Source: Candidatus Segatella papionis (lineage in GTDB: Bacteria > Bacteroidota > Bacteroidia > Bacteroidales > Bacteroidaceae). Taken from it: DNA of 21,418 nucleotides. The translations under genes were made by a program, and so were the position numbers. The notes below the pieces were generated by a model, which searched no databases, was not told where the DNA came from, and saw only the letters and a program-made list of their open reading frames with translations. Positions 7,562 through 14,841 of this stretch are shown here, piece after piece. Positions within the stretch are counted from its first letter, which is position 1, and each line of letters begins with the position of its first letter. The stretch spans positions 10,428 to 31,845 of the forward strand of contig DBLF01000082.1 of assembly GCA_002297965.1 (NCBI GenBank), read 5' to 3'.

Positions 7562-7588
7562 CAAAATGCCAAAAGAGCTGGCATTTTG
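7562..7588 (+). terminator. Hairpin after the aminotransferase gene
   Basis: Perfect 10-bp inverted repeat, CAAAATGCCA (7562-7571) and TGGCATTTTG (7579-7588), 9 nt after the stop codon. The stem ends in TTTTG rather than a free T-run, so it may be a modest terminator or 3' stabiliser. Confidence 0.6.
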
Positions 7589-7599
7589 TAAGAAAAAAG

Positions 7600-7632
7600 C
7601 GAGATATTGGTTTAATTTAAGCCAATATCTCG
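7600..7632. terminator. Second hairpin after the aminotransferase gene
   Basis: Perfect 11-bp inverted repeat, CGAGATATTGG (7600-7610) and CCAATATCTCG (7622-7632), with an 11-nt AT loop. It has no downstream T-run. With the preceding hairpin it separates the aminotransferase from the TonB operon; an operator role cannot be excluded. Confidence 0.45.
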
Positions 7633-7673
7633 TTAAAACTTCTTAATTAGGCTGATAGTTAATCAATATTTAT

Positions 7674-7681
7674 TATCTTTG
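7674..7681 (+). promoter_or_regulatory. Putative -7 element of the exbB operon
   Basis: TATCTTTG matches TAnnTTTG; the -33 position (about 7651-7654, GCTG) is only partly like TTG. The predicted leader to the exbB ATG is about 118 nt, AT-rich, with a repeated TAATAATTTA motif near its end. Confidence 0.5.
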
Positions 7682-7805
7682 CCAAAGGAATTTGGAAAAC
7701 CTAAGAGTGTTTATCCACGACAACACAAACTAGGAATACAAAGCAACTAAAATAGAACAAGAAAAATTAATAATTTATTAACTAATAATTTAAAAAAGTA
7801 AAATT

Positions 7806-8642
7806 ATGGCAACTACAAAACAAGCAGCCCCAGCTAAGAAGTCTGAGGGCTTTCAGGGAGTAAGAGGCGCATTCTGGATCATCGTGGTATGTGCTATCAT
7901 CGCATTCACATTGTTCTTCACATGGTTCGGCAATGACATGCACTTCCAGGATCCAGGTGTACAGGATCACCCAGCAGACATTTGGGGTACAATTTACAAA
8001 GGTGGTGTAATCGTGCCTGTAATCCACACATTGTTGCTCACAGTGTTGGCTATGACTATCGAGCGTTGGTTGGCTCTTAAGACCGCTACAGGTACAGGTG
8101 CTCTTCCTAAGTTCGTTGCTAACATCAAGGCAGCTTTGAACGCTAACGATTTCGCAAAGGCTGAGCAGCTCTGCAACAAGCAGAAGGGTACTGTTGCTAA
8201 CGTAGTAATGGCATCTTTGAACGCTTACAAGTCAATGGAGTCTGGTGCTAACGCATCTTTGAAGAAGGCTCAGAAGGTAGCTAAGATTCAGCAGGCTCAC
8301 GAGGAGGCAACTCAGTTGGAGATGCCAACTTTGACAATGAACTTGCCTATCATCGCAACTATCGTAACACTTGGTACATTGACCGGTCTTCTCGGTACTG
8401 TAACCGGTATGATCAAGTCATTCCAGGCCATGGGTGAAGGTGGTGGCGCTGACTCAGCAGCACTTTCTGTAGGTATTTCTGAGGCGTTGATCAACACCGC
8501 ATTCGGTATTTTGACATCTTGGTGTGCAGTTGTATCTTACAACACATTCACAAACAAGGTTGATAAGTTGACATACGCACTCGACGAGGTAGGTTACTCA
8601 ATTGCTCAGACATACGAAGCTAACCACGCAGAAGAGGCTTAA
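7806..8642 (+). CDS. exbB: ExbB/TolQ/MotA-family proton channel
   Basis: Inner-membrane channel component of the TonB energy-transducing complex; with ExbD it couples proton-motive force to TonB. The 278 residues show hydrophobic segments at about 22-41, 67-90, 178-205 and 224-246. The family core is clear: GTLTGLLGTVTGMIKSF (190-206) in the penultimate segment and ISEALINTAFGI (224-235) at the start of the last. The cytoplasmic loop (about 91-177) is helical and charged. The N-terminus carries an extra hydrophobic segment relative to E. coli ExbB, common in Bacteroidota. It is first in a six-gene run and 30 nt before the first exbD. Two ExbD genes and a tonB downstream favour ExbB over TolQ. 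Confidence 0.9.
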   Translation: MATTKQAAPAKKSEGFQGVRGAFWIIVVCAIIAFTLFFTWFGNDMHFQDPGVQDHPADIWGTIYKGGVIVPVIHTLLLTVLAMTIERWLALKTATGTGALPKFVANIKAALNANDFAKAEQLCNKQKGTVANVVMASLNAYKSMESGANASLKKAQKVAKIQQAHEEATQLEMPTLTMNLPIIATIVTLGTLTGLLGTVTGMIKSFQAMGEGGGADSAALSVGISEALINTAFGILTSWCAVVSYNTFTNKVDKLTYALDEVGYSIAQTYEANHAEEA

Positions 8643-8672
8643 TTTTTGCTAACCCTTTAAAATTTTATCGCT

Positions 8673-9317
8673 ATGGGTAAAGTAAAAATTAAGAAGAGTG
8701 ACGTTTGGATCGATATGACGCCTATGTCAGACGTTATGACCCTGTTGCTTACCTTCTTCATGCTCACCTCTACATTCGTAAAGAATGAGCCTGTGAAGGT
8801 AAATACTCCAGGATCAGTGTCTGAGATTAAGGTGCCTGAGAACGGCGTCTTGACAATCTTGGTAAGTCCTGAAAAGGACAAAGCCGGAAGACCAACCGGC
8901 GAAGGCCAAGTATTTATGAGTATTGACAATACTGATCAGTTGGGAGCAACACTGAGCACAATGACTAGCAACTTTGGCGTGTCATTAAGCCCTAAGCAGA
9001 TTGAGACATTCAAGAGCGAGGGTACATTCGGTGTTCCAATGGGTGACATGAGCACTTATTTGGCAATGAACGCATCTAAGCGTCCACAGTATCTCCAAAC
9101 TAAAGGTATTCCTCTCGACAGTATCAAGGGTGGTATGAGCGAGTTCCAGCAGTGGGTTGACGCAGCTCGTAACGTAAACGAAGACATCAAGATTGCCCTC
9201 AAGGCAGATGCTTCTACACCTTACAAGACAGTTAAGAGAGTGATGAACGAACTCCAGGATATGGACGAGAGTCATTACTATATGATTACACAGTTAAAAC
9301 AACAGGGGGACGAATAA
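8673..9317 (+). CDS. exbD: ExbD/TolR-family protein, first copy
   Basis: Single-pass inner-membrane partner of ExbB. The short cytoplasmic N-terminus leads into DMTPMSDVMTLLLTFFML, with the membrane-embedded, proton-carrying aspartate at D20 (the position of E. coli ExbD D25), followed by a periplasmic domain (about 45-214). At 214 residues it is longer than the roughly 140-residue E. coli protein, the extra length being an insertion in the periplasmic domain, as in many Bacteroidota copies. Its TAA stop is immediately followed by the ATG of the second copy, so translation of the two is probably coupled. Confidence 0.88.
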   Translation: MGKVKIKKSDVWIDMTPMSDVMTLLLTFFMLTSTFVKNEPVKVNTPGSVSEIKVPENGVLTILVSPEKDKAGRPTGEGQVFMSIDNTDQLGATLSTMTSNFGVSLSPKQIETFKSEGTFGVPMGDMSTYLAMNASKRPQYLQTKGIPLDSIKGGMSEFQQWVDAARNVNEDIKIALKADASTPYKTVKRVMNELQDMDESHYYMITQLKQQGDE

Positions 9318-9965
9318 ATGGCTAAGAAAGAAAGCAAACAAAAGAAAATGAATGTCCGCGTAGACTTTACGCCTATGGTGGATATGCTCATGCTTCTTAT
9401 CACGTTCTTCATGCTGTGTACATCTTTGAGCAAACCTCAGACAATGGAGCTGACTATGCCAAGTAATGATGAGAACACTCAAGAAGACCAGAAGAACGAG
9501 GCTAAGGCTTCTGAGACAGTGACTCTCTACGTAACAGCCGACAACAAGATTTACTATGGAGCTGGTATCCCTCAGTACGACAACCCTGCATGGTTGAAGG
9601 AGACAACATGGGGCAGCCAGGGTATCCGTAAGGTCTTGAGAGAGCATGCTACTGAGAACGGTACACGTCCAGTAGAAAGAATCTCGCTCGCTGTTAAGGA
9701 GTTGAACATGGATCGTCAGAAGAATCCTAAGCAGTATCCTGATAGCATCTATCAGAAGAAGCTCAGTGATTTGAAGGCTGGTAACTTGAAGGATGGTAAG
9801 ATTCCTACTCTGACCATCGTCATCAAGCCAACAGACAACGCTTCTTACAAGAATATGGTTGACGCTCTCGACGAAATGCAGATTTCAAACATTGGTACGT
9901 ACGTCATCGATAAGATTAACGCAGACGATGAGAAGCTTCTCAAGTCTAGAAACGTTAAGATGTAA
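9318..9965 (+). CDS. exbD: ExbD/TolR-family protein, second copy
   Basis: A divergent paralogue of the preceding gene, 215 residues. It has a lysine-rich cytoplasmic N-terminus, then VDFTPMVDMLMLLITFFML with the conserved proton-carrying aspartate at D22, and a long periplasmic domain. Identity to the first copy seems limited outside the membrane motif, so the pair probably forms a heteromeric ExbD dimer instead of being redundant. It starts with zero spacing after the first copy's stop, and tonB follows after 32 nt. Confidence 0.88.
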   Translation: MAKKESKQKKMNVRVDFTPMVDMLMLLITFFMLCTSLSKPQTMELTMPSNDENTQEDQKNEAKASETVTLYVTADNKIYYGAGIPQYDNPAWLKETTWGSQGIRKVLREHATENGTRPVERISLAVKELNMDRQKNPKQYPDSIYQKKLSDLKAGNLKDGKIPTLTIVIKPTDNASYKNMVDALDEMQISNIGTYVIDKINADDEKLLKSRNVKM

Positions 9966-9997
9966 GGTGAGTGCTAACAATTTAAAACAAGAAAGAA

Positions 9998-10846
9998 ATG
10001 GCAAAAATAGATCTTTACGATCCTAAATGGGTCGATATGGTTTTCGCCGGAAAGAACAAGGAGTATGGTGCATACCAGCTTCGTAAGGGTACTTCTGGTC
10101 GAAACATTAAAGCTCTTCTCATCTTGGTCATTGCTGCAGCTCTCGTGGGTGGATTCTTGGCTTGGAAAGTCATCGAACAGAAACAGGCCGAAGAACAGCA
10201 GGCATATATGGAAGCTATGGAGCTGGCTAAGCTCCAGCAGCAGGCTAAGAAGGAAGAAAAGAAGAAAGAGCCAGTGAAGCCAAAGATTGAACCTAAGAAG
10301 GAGATTCCTGTGGCTCGCGAGACTCAGAAGTTTACTGCACCTGTCATTAAGAAGGATGAACTCGTAAAAGAGGAAAACCAAGTTAAGCAGATGGATAAAC
10401 TGGACGACAAGGTAGCTGTCGGTACAGAAAACAAGGAAGGTACTAAGGATCGTACCGTGGAAGCTGTACGTACTGAAATTGCAGTAGCAGCCCCACCACC
10501 ACCACCAGCACCAAAACCTGAGGTTGCAACCAAGGTCTTCGATGTCGTAGAGGAGATGCCTTCGTTCCCTGGTGGACAAGGTGCCTTGATGTCATACTTG
10601 GCAAGCAACATCAAGTATCCTGTCGTAGCACAGGAGAATGGTGTACAGGGTCGTGTTATCGTATCATTCGTGGTAGAGCGTGATGGGTCTATCTCAGATG
10701 TAAAGGTAGCTCGTTCCGTTGACCCTTCACTTGACCGTGAGGCACAGCGTGTCGTTAAGAGCATGCCTAAGTGGAAACCAGGTAAGCAAAACGGTTCTGC
10801 TGTACGTGTTAAATATACTGTACCAGTTGTATTTAGATTGCAGTAA
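9998..10846 (+). CDS. tonB: TonB energy transducer
   Basis: Links the ExbB-ExbD motor to outer-membrane TonB-dependent transporters. The 282 residues show a Bacteroidota-type cytoplasmic N-terminus (LYDPKWVDMVFAGKNKEYGA, 6-25), one membrane segment (about 38-57), a long lysine/glutamate-rich periplasmic linker (about 60-160) ending in a PPPPP run (166-170), and a C-terminal TonB domain (about 186-282) with FPGG, YP, GRVIVSFVVERDGSI and the late W/P-rich PKWKPGK. All parts needed for function appear present. The next gene starts 4 nt after its stop, a tight operon junction. Confidence 0.93.
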   Translation: MAKIDLYDPKWVDMVFAGKNKEYGAYQLRKGTSGRNIKALLILVIAAALVGGFLAWKVIEQKQAEEQQAYMEAMELAKLQQQAKKEEKKKEPVKPKIEPKKEIPVARETQKFTAPVIKKDELVKEENQVKQMDKLDDKVAVGTENKEGTKDRTVEAVRTEIAVAAPPPPPAPKPEVATKVFDVVEEMPSFPGGQGALMSYLASNIKYPVVAQENGVQGRVIVSFVVERDGSISDVKVARSVDPSLDREAQRVVKSMPKWKPGKQNGSAVRVKYTVPVVFRLQ

Positions 10847-10850
10847 TAGA

Positions 10851-11819
10851 ATGAAAAGAACATCTTATATTTTTTTAGGTATAGGATTAACAGTACTATC
10901 AATGGCTTTCTTCTCGTCTTGTGGCGAGAAGAAAGCCAAAGATGGTAGAACTGATACTCCAACTTCGGGCACAATCGAGTTTGTGGCTGATGAGAGTTTG
11001 AGTCCTATCATTGACGAAGAAAGAAGTCAGTTTGAGTTTGAATATCCTAAGGCTAAGCTCAAACCAAAATACACAGATGAAGTTACCGGGCTTCAGATGA
11101 TTAAGGATTTCAAGACGGCACTCCTGTTCACTACCCGCAACTTGAAGGATAGCGAAATCGCATACTTGAAGTCGAAGAGCAATGTAATTCCTTCAGTTTT
11201 CCCTATCGGTTACGACGGCTTGTCATTCATTGTCAACAAGAATAATAATGATACTTGCATCACAGTGAACGACATCAAGCGTATCTTGACAGGCAAGGCT
11301 ACAAAATGGAGTGATATTGTTCCCGGATCAAAAAGGGGCGAAATCGAAGTGATCTTCGACAACACTCGCTCTGCTACTACCAACTTCGTTGTAGATTCAG
11401 TTCTGCACGGAGCGAAAATGGGCGCAAAGATTATGGCTGCAAAAACTAGTAAGCAGGTTATAGACTTTGTGGATCAAAATCCAGGCTCCATAGGTGTCAT
11501 TGGCTCCAACTGGTTGAATGACCGAAGAGATTCCACCAACACCACATTCAAGAAGAACATTCACGTCGTGTCGGTTTCTATCAAAGACAAAGCTACTCCA
11601 ATGAACAGTTGGAAACCTTATCAGGCATATTTGCTAGATGGTAGATACCCATTCGTACGAACTATATACGCTATCGTTGTTGATCCTCACAAGGCATTGC
11701 CTTGGAGCTTCGCCAACTACATCTCCAATCCGAAAGGTCAACTCATCCTCTTCAAGACAGGTTTGCTTCCTTATAGAGGAGATATTACATACAAGACAGT
11801 CAATGTAAAACGCAATTAA
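10851..11819 (+). CDS. PstS-like substrate-binding lipoprotein
   Basis: 322-residue predicted lipoprotein of the PstS-like periplasmic binding protein fold. The N-terminus is a short basic stretch, a hydrophobic core and a lipobox ending at C24 (AFFSSC). GTIEFVADESLSPIIDEE and later NDIKRILTGKATKWSDI with a downstream SATTNFVVDSVL resemble the phosphate-binding family, in which such motifs contact the ligand. No ABC permease or ATPase genes lie nearby, so a transport role is uncertain; it sits between tonB and a TPR gene. I used the ATG at 10851, 4 nt after tonB, which gives a proper signal peptide; the frame stays open upstream inside tonB without one. It may bind phosphate or another anion, or serve structurally. 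Confidence 0.75.
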   Translation: MKRTSYIFLGIGLTVLSMAFFSSCGEKKAKDGRTDTPTSGTIEFVADESLSPIIDEERSQFEFEYPKAKLKPKYTDEVTGLQMIKDFKTALLFTTRNLKDSEIAYLKSKSNVIPSVFPIGYDGLSFIVNKNNNDTCITVNDIKRILTGKATKWSDIVPGSKRGEIEVIFDNTRSATTNFVVDSVLHGAKMGAKIMAAKTSKQVIDFVDQNPGSIGVIGSNWLNDRRDSTNTTFKKNIHVVSVSIKDKATPMNSWKPYQAYLLDGRYPFVRTIYAIVVDPHKALPWSFANYISNPKGQLILFKTGLLPYRGDITYKTVNVKRN

Positions 11820-11848
11820 AGTAAAAAAGCGACGTAAAAAGTAGAATT

Positions 11849-13282
11849 ATGAAAGCAGTTAAATATTTAGTAGCAGGTTTGCTCGTCATGGGATTGGCAG
11901 CTCCTGCAATGGCTCAAGACGTTAACTATAAAGACGCTCTCAAGCCAATAGAGACTACATTGAAGTCGGGCAACATCGATGCCAAAGTATTCGCAAAGGA
12001 TCTCAAAGAATATCAGAAGACTTTCAAGAAGGATCCTAAGGCTCTCGTAGCACTCGGAAATGCCCTTGTTATCAACAAGAAGTATGATGATGCCAATGCA
12101 GTGGCAGATGCTGTCATTGCAAAGTTCAAGAACTATGGTGATGCCTACATCTTGAAAGGTGACATCTATGCAATGCAAGACAATGGTGGCGAGGCTGCCA
12201 CATGGTATGGTCAGTGTATGGAGATGGATCCGAAGAATCCTCAGGGTTATATCAGCTACGCCAATGTTTATCGCAAAATAGACCCAAAGGCTTCTGCAGA
12301 TGCTTTGAGCAAGCTGAAAGAAGTTGACCCTAACTACCCTATTGAGGCAGAGACAGGACACAACTACTACTCTATCGGTGAATATGAGAAAGCCTACGAG
12401 TATTTCTCAAAAGCAAAGCACTCGACTATGGAAGAGTACATCTTCTATGAGTACTGCTTCACCACATACGTGCTCAACAAGAAGGACGAAGCCTTGTCTC
12501 TCTGCAAGGAAGGAATGCAGAAATATCCTAAGGATACAGCCTTCCAGATTTTGGCAATGCGCTCAGCAGTAGATACAGAGAAGTTTGAGGATGCACTCAA
12601 CTATGCTAACGCCATTATAAACAATGCTGACGTAAAGAAGAATTCTAGCATTTACTCTTACTATGGTTTGGCTCTTGCTGGAAACAAGCAATACGATCAG
12701 GCTTTGGAGCAATACAACAAGGCTTTGGAAATCAACAAGGAAGACTTCAAGCCATATCAGTATATTTCTGAGACTTACAAGGCTATGGGTAATGAGGACA
12801 AGGCTATCGAATATAGTCAGCTCTACATGGACAAAAATCCTAATGTAGCTCCTTCAGACTATGTGAAGATGGCTGAGATTTATAATGCCAAGGCTCAAAA
12901 AGCTAAAGAATCCAAGAATGAAGCAGCCAAGGTTGCCAATGTAGAAAAAGCAATTGGTGTTTACAACTCATTCGCAGCCAAATATCCTCAGCTGAAAGCA
13001 TACGCAGATTTGCAAGCTGCCAACATCGCTTTCCAGAACGAGATGGATGACAAGGCACTGGAGAACTATCAGAAAGTTATCGATGAGTTGGAGAGCAAGC
13101 AATATGATGAAGATGAGAAAGGTTACTTGATACAGGCTTACAAGAACGCTGGTTACATCTACTGGAGCTCCAAGAACAACTTGGAGACAGCTAAGCCATA
13201 CTTTGAGAAATTGATCAAGCTTGATCCAAACAACTCACTTGCCAAGAAGGCATTGGGTCTTGAGGAGTCTGCTGCACAGTAA
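11849..13282 (+). CDS. Secreted tetratricopeptide-repeat protein
   Basis: 477 residues with a signal peptide (cleavage near AMA-Q at 22-23) and tandem TPR units through nearly all the mature chain; clear ones include KYDDANAVADAVIAKFKNYG, EYEKAYEYFSKAKHS and QYDQALEQYNKALEINKED. TPR arrays bind proteins, so a periplasmic scaffold for the TonB machinery or its client receptors is plausible but inferred. It is the last gene of the exbB operon, 29 nt after the lipoprotein gene, and ends at a strong terminator (13326-13359). No enzymatic domain is visible. Confidence 0.82.
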   Translation: MKAVKYLVAGLLVMGLAAPAMAQDVNYKDALKPIETTLKSGNIDAKVFAKDLKEYQKTFKKDPKALVALGNALVINKKYDDANAVADAVIAKFKNYGDAYILKGDIYAMQDNGGEAATWYGQCMEMDPKNPQGYISYANVYRKIDPKASADALSKLKEVDPNYPIEAETGHNYYSIGEYEKAYEYFSKAKHSTMEEYIFYEYCFTTYVLNKKDEALSLCKEGMQKYPKDTAFQILAMRSAVDTEKFEDALNYANAIINNADVKKNSSIYSYYGLALAGNKQYDQALEQYNKALEINKEDFKPYQYISETYKAMGNEDKAIEYSQLYMDKNPNVAPSDYVKMAEIYNAKAQKAKESKNEAAKVANVEKAIGVYNSFAAKYPQLKAYADLQAANIAFQNEMDDKALENYQKVIDELESKQYDEDEKGYLIQAYKNAGYIYWSSKNNLETAKPYFEKLIKLDPNNSLAKKALGLEESAAQ

Positions 13283-13325
13283 TGCAACACACCTTTTAGA
13301 TACTTGAACATTTAAGATTTCATAT

Positions 13326-13359
13326 AAAAAGTGATAGTCTATTTGGGCTATCACTTTTT
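13326..13359 (+). terminator. Terminator of the exbB-TPR operon
   Basis: Perfect 12-bp stem, AAAAAGTGATAG (13326-13337) and CTATCACTTTTT (13348-13359), with a 10-nt loop, continuing into further T residues. Classic intrinsic terminator, 43 nt after the TPR gene stop. Confidence 0.88.
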
Positions 13360-13382
13360 TTTATTACTATACCTTTACACTT

Positions 13383-13618
13383 AAAAAGAAAAAGAGATAG
13401 AAAGAAAGGGAAAAGGAAGAAGGGAGAAGGGAGAAGGGAGAAGAGATAAGAAAATAATAATAAGAAGAAGAAGAAGAAGAGAAAAAGGAAAGAAGAAGAA
13501 TAATAAAGGGAGAATCGAAAAGTATAAAGGAAAAATTAAGGAGACCTGAATAAAAGGGAATAGAATAAGCCGACAAAAGAAACAATCAAAAGAAAAACGA
13601 AAAAAACAAAAAGCGAAA
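13383..13618. repeat. Purine-rich low-complexity tract
   Basis: From 13383 to 13500 only 5 of 118 bases on the plus strand are pyrimidines (13398, 13447, 13455, 13458, 13461), with unbroken purine runs of 48 nt (13399-13446) and 39 nt (13462-13500). It includes three perfect tandem GGGAGAA heptamers (13422-13442) and AAG triplets (from 13462). Purine richness declines towards 13618. It lies wholly between two convergent terminators. Confidence 0.9.
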
Positions 13619-13646
13619 AGAGCGACCCCCTGAAAGGAATCGCTCT
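13619..13646 (-). terminator. Terminator of the ferredoxin gene
   Basis: Inverted repeat AGAGCGA (13619-13625) and TCGCTCT (13640-13646). Read on the minus strand it is followed by TTTTCGCTTTTTG, supplied by the edge of the purine tract, giving the U-tract of an intrinsic terminator about 40 nt after the ferredoxin stop. Confidence 0.7.
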
Positions 13647-13686
13647 CAATGTTTTATGTAACTAAAAGTATCTGTCCATAAAATAA

Positions 13687-13854
13687 TTATGGAAGACTGA
13701 TTGCCTCATTAGGGCAAACATCTGCACAAGTACCACACTCTGTACAAAGGTCAGGGTTGATAGAATACTTCTCACCCTCAGAAATAGCGCCTGATGGGCA
13801 CTCATCGATACATGTACCGCAAGCGATACAATCGTCACCAATTACGTATGCCAT
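13687..13854 (-). CDS. 2[4Fe-4S] ferredoxin
   Basis: A 55-residue protein: start MAYVIGDDCIACGTCIDECP, end CPNEAISLP. Two complete cluster motifs of the form CxxCxxCxxxCP are visible, with cysteines at 9, 12, 15, 19 and 37, 40, 43, 47, so it should hold two [4Fe-4S] clusters and act as a small cytoplasmic electron carrier, for example with pyruvate:ferredoxin oxidoreductase, hydrogenase or Rnf. Length and symmetry match clostridial-type ferredoxins. The ATG at 13854 is the only sensible start. The leader is long (about 100 nt) with repeats at 13861-13919; promoter at 13964-13971 and terminator at 13619-13646 indicate a monocistronic unit. Confidence 0.95.
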   Translation of the reverse strand: MAYVIGDDCIACGTCIDECPSGAISEGEKYSINPDLCTECGTCADVCPNEAISLP

Positions 13855-13860
13855 AATCTT

Positions 13861-13919
13861 AATGTTTTTATAATTAATAATGTTTTTGTATAATCTTCTA
13901 TGAAATGTTTTTGTATAAT
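13861..13919. repeat. Three direct repeats in the ferredoxin leader
   Basis: AATGTTTTTGTATAAT occurs twice exactly (13879-13894 and 13904-13919, 25 nt apart), and a shorter version, AATGTTTTTATAAT, at 13861-13874. On the ferredoxin-coding strand each reads ATTATACAAAAACATT. They begin 7 nt upstream of the ferredoxin start codon, inside its predicted 5' leader. Confidence 0.75.
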
Positions 13920-13963
13920 TTGCTTTATCGCAAGCAAGGTATCCTTACCTACTTTTGATGGTG

Positions 13964-13971
13964 CAAAGATA
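13964..13971 (-). promoter_or_regulatory. Putative -7 element of the ferredoxin gene
   Basis: On the minus strand TATCTTTG fits TAnnTTTG. The -33 position lacks a clean TTTG and overlaps the palindrome at 13987-14006. The predicted leader is about 100 nt. Confidence 0.5.
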
Positions 13972-13986
13972 ATAATTATTTTTCAA

Positions 13987-14006
13987 TATACCTACAATTA
14001 GGTATA
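13987..14006. promoter_or_regulatory. 8-bp palindrome, possible operator
   Basis: Perfect inverted repeat TATACCTA-CAAT-TAGGTATA in the divergent ferredoxin/PorT-like intergenic region, covering the expected -33 zone of the ferredoxin promoter. Operator geometry fits a dimeric regulator. On the plus strand it is followed by a T-run, so a weak terminator is the alternative, though no plus-strand gene precedes it. Confidence 0.4.
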
Positions 14007-14091
14007 AGTTTTTTTGGTTTTTAATTCAATTTATACATTATCGAAATAAAGCGCCAAACAATAACAGCCCTTCTCTTCCGTTAATAGATAT

Positions 14092-14838
14092 ATGAAACAA
14101 AAGATTATCATTATCATATTATTAATAGTCGGCAGCCTGCAAGCTATGGCTCAGGACAGGACGGTAGAGAATCGTCCGTACACCGATTTGCGTCCCTTTC
14201 ATTTTGGCATTCTTGTTGGAACACATTTACAAGATATAGAATTCAACAATGTGGGTACAATATCCTATACTGATGCCGTAGGAACAGAACAACAAGGATG
14301 TGTAACAGTTGACCAAGACCGTTGGGATCCAGGATTTACGGTAGGAGTATTGGGAGAATTCAGACTCAACAGCCATTTACAATTGAGAATCGCACCAGCC
14401 ATGTATTTCGGTACGCGTCATTTTTCCTATCGTAATCTTCTAGAAAAAGACGGGCTGGGAAATTCTAAAGAGGAGAAACAAGAGCTGAAAACCGCATATA
14501 TTTCCAGTGCATTCGATTTGATATTCGCCGCCCAACGCTTCAACAATCATCGTCCTTACATAATGGTAGGTATCAATCCTATGTTGAATCTTAATGGCAA
14601 AAGCAACGATTACATCAAATTGAAGAAAACGGACTTGTTTTTAGAATTGGGAGTAGGAAGCGATTTCTATTTGCCGTTCTTCAAACTCCGTCCAGAGTTA
14701 AAATTCATGTATGGCATCACAGACACTTACGACAAGAATCATTCAAAGGATGTGAAAGACAAGAATATGCTTCCTTACACCTTGGCTGCGAATAAGGCTC
14801 ATAGCAAAATGATAGCCCTTACCTTGTATTTCGAATAA
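14092..14838 (+). CDS. PorT-family outer-membrane beta-barrel protein
   Basis: 248 residues with a signal peptide (about 1-20, cleaving near AMA-Q) and alternating amphipathic strands ending in a terminal aromatic-Glu (LTLYFE), as expected of an eight-stranded outer-membrane barrel. The pattern FHFGILVGTH near the start, LQLRIAPAMYFGTRHFSYR in the middle and FKLRPELKFMYGI near the end resembles PorT/SprT, a protein needed for type IX secretion in Porphyromonas and Flavobacterium. The resemblance is from memory, so a general porin-family protein is the alternative. No other type IX gene lies in the window. It is monocistronic and converges on GH95 at a shared terminator; I saw no clear TAnnTTTG promoter. 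Confidence 0.65.
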   Translation: MKQKIIIIILLIVGSLQAMAQDRTVENRPYTDLRPFHFGILVGTHLQDIEFNNVGTISYTDAVGTEQQGCVTVDQDRWDPGFTVGVLGEFRLNSHLQLRIAPAMYFGTRHFSYRNLLEKDGLGNSKEEKQELKTAYISSAFDLIFAAQRFNNHRPYIMVGINPMLNLNGKSNDYIKLKKTDLFLELGVGSDFYLPFFKLRPELKFMYGITDTYDKNHSKDVKDKNMLPYTLAANKAHSKMIALTLYFE

Positions 14839-14841
14839 GAC

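Larger units (their letters stand above)
13283..13686. other. Gene-free interval with purine tract
   Basis: About 400 nt between the convergent TPR and ferredoxin genes. It contains the TPR-gene terminator (13326-13359), the purine-rich tract (13383-13618) and the ferredoxin terminator (13619-13646). The only open frame of note, on the minus strand, is the serine/phenylalanine-rich translation of the purine tract and is not a credible gene. Confidence 0.7.

Noticed and set aside
7711..7719. DnaA-box-like TTATCCACG in the exbB leader
   Set aside because: A single one-mismatch box with no neighbours; expected by chance.
10719..10850. Longer N-terminus for the PstS-like lipoprotein overlapping tonB
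   Set aside because: It would run in another frame of the well-conserved TonB C-terminus and destroy the lipoprotein signal peptide; the ATG at 10851 gives a proper one.
13367..13585. Minus-strand open frame across the purine tract
   Set aside because: Its serine/phenylalanine/leucine-rich product is only the translation of low-complexity DNA, with no start context and no domain.
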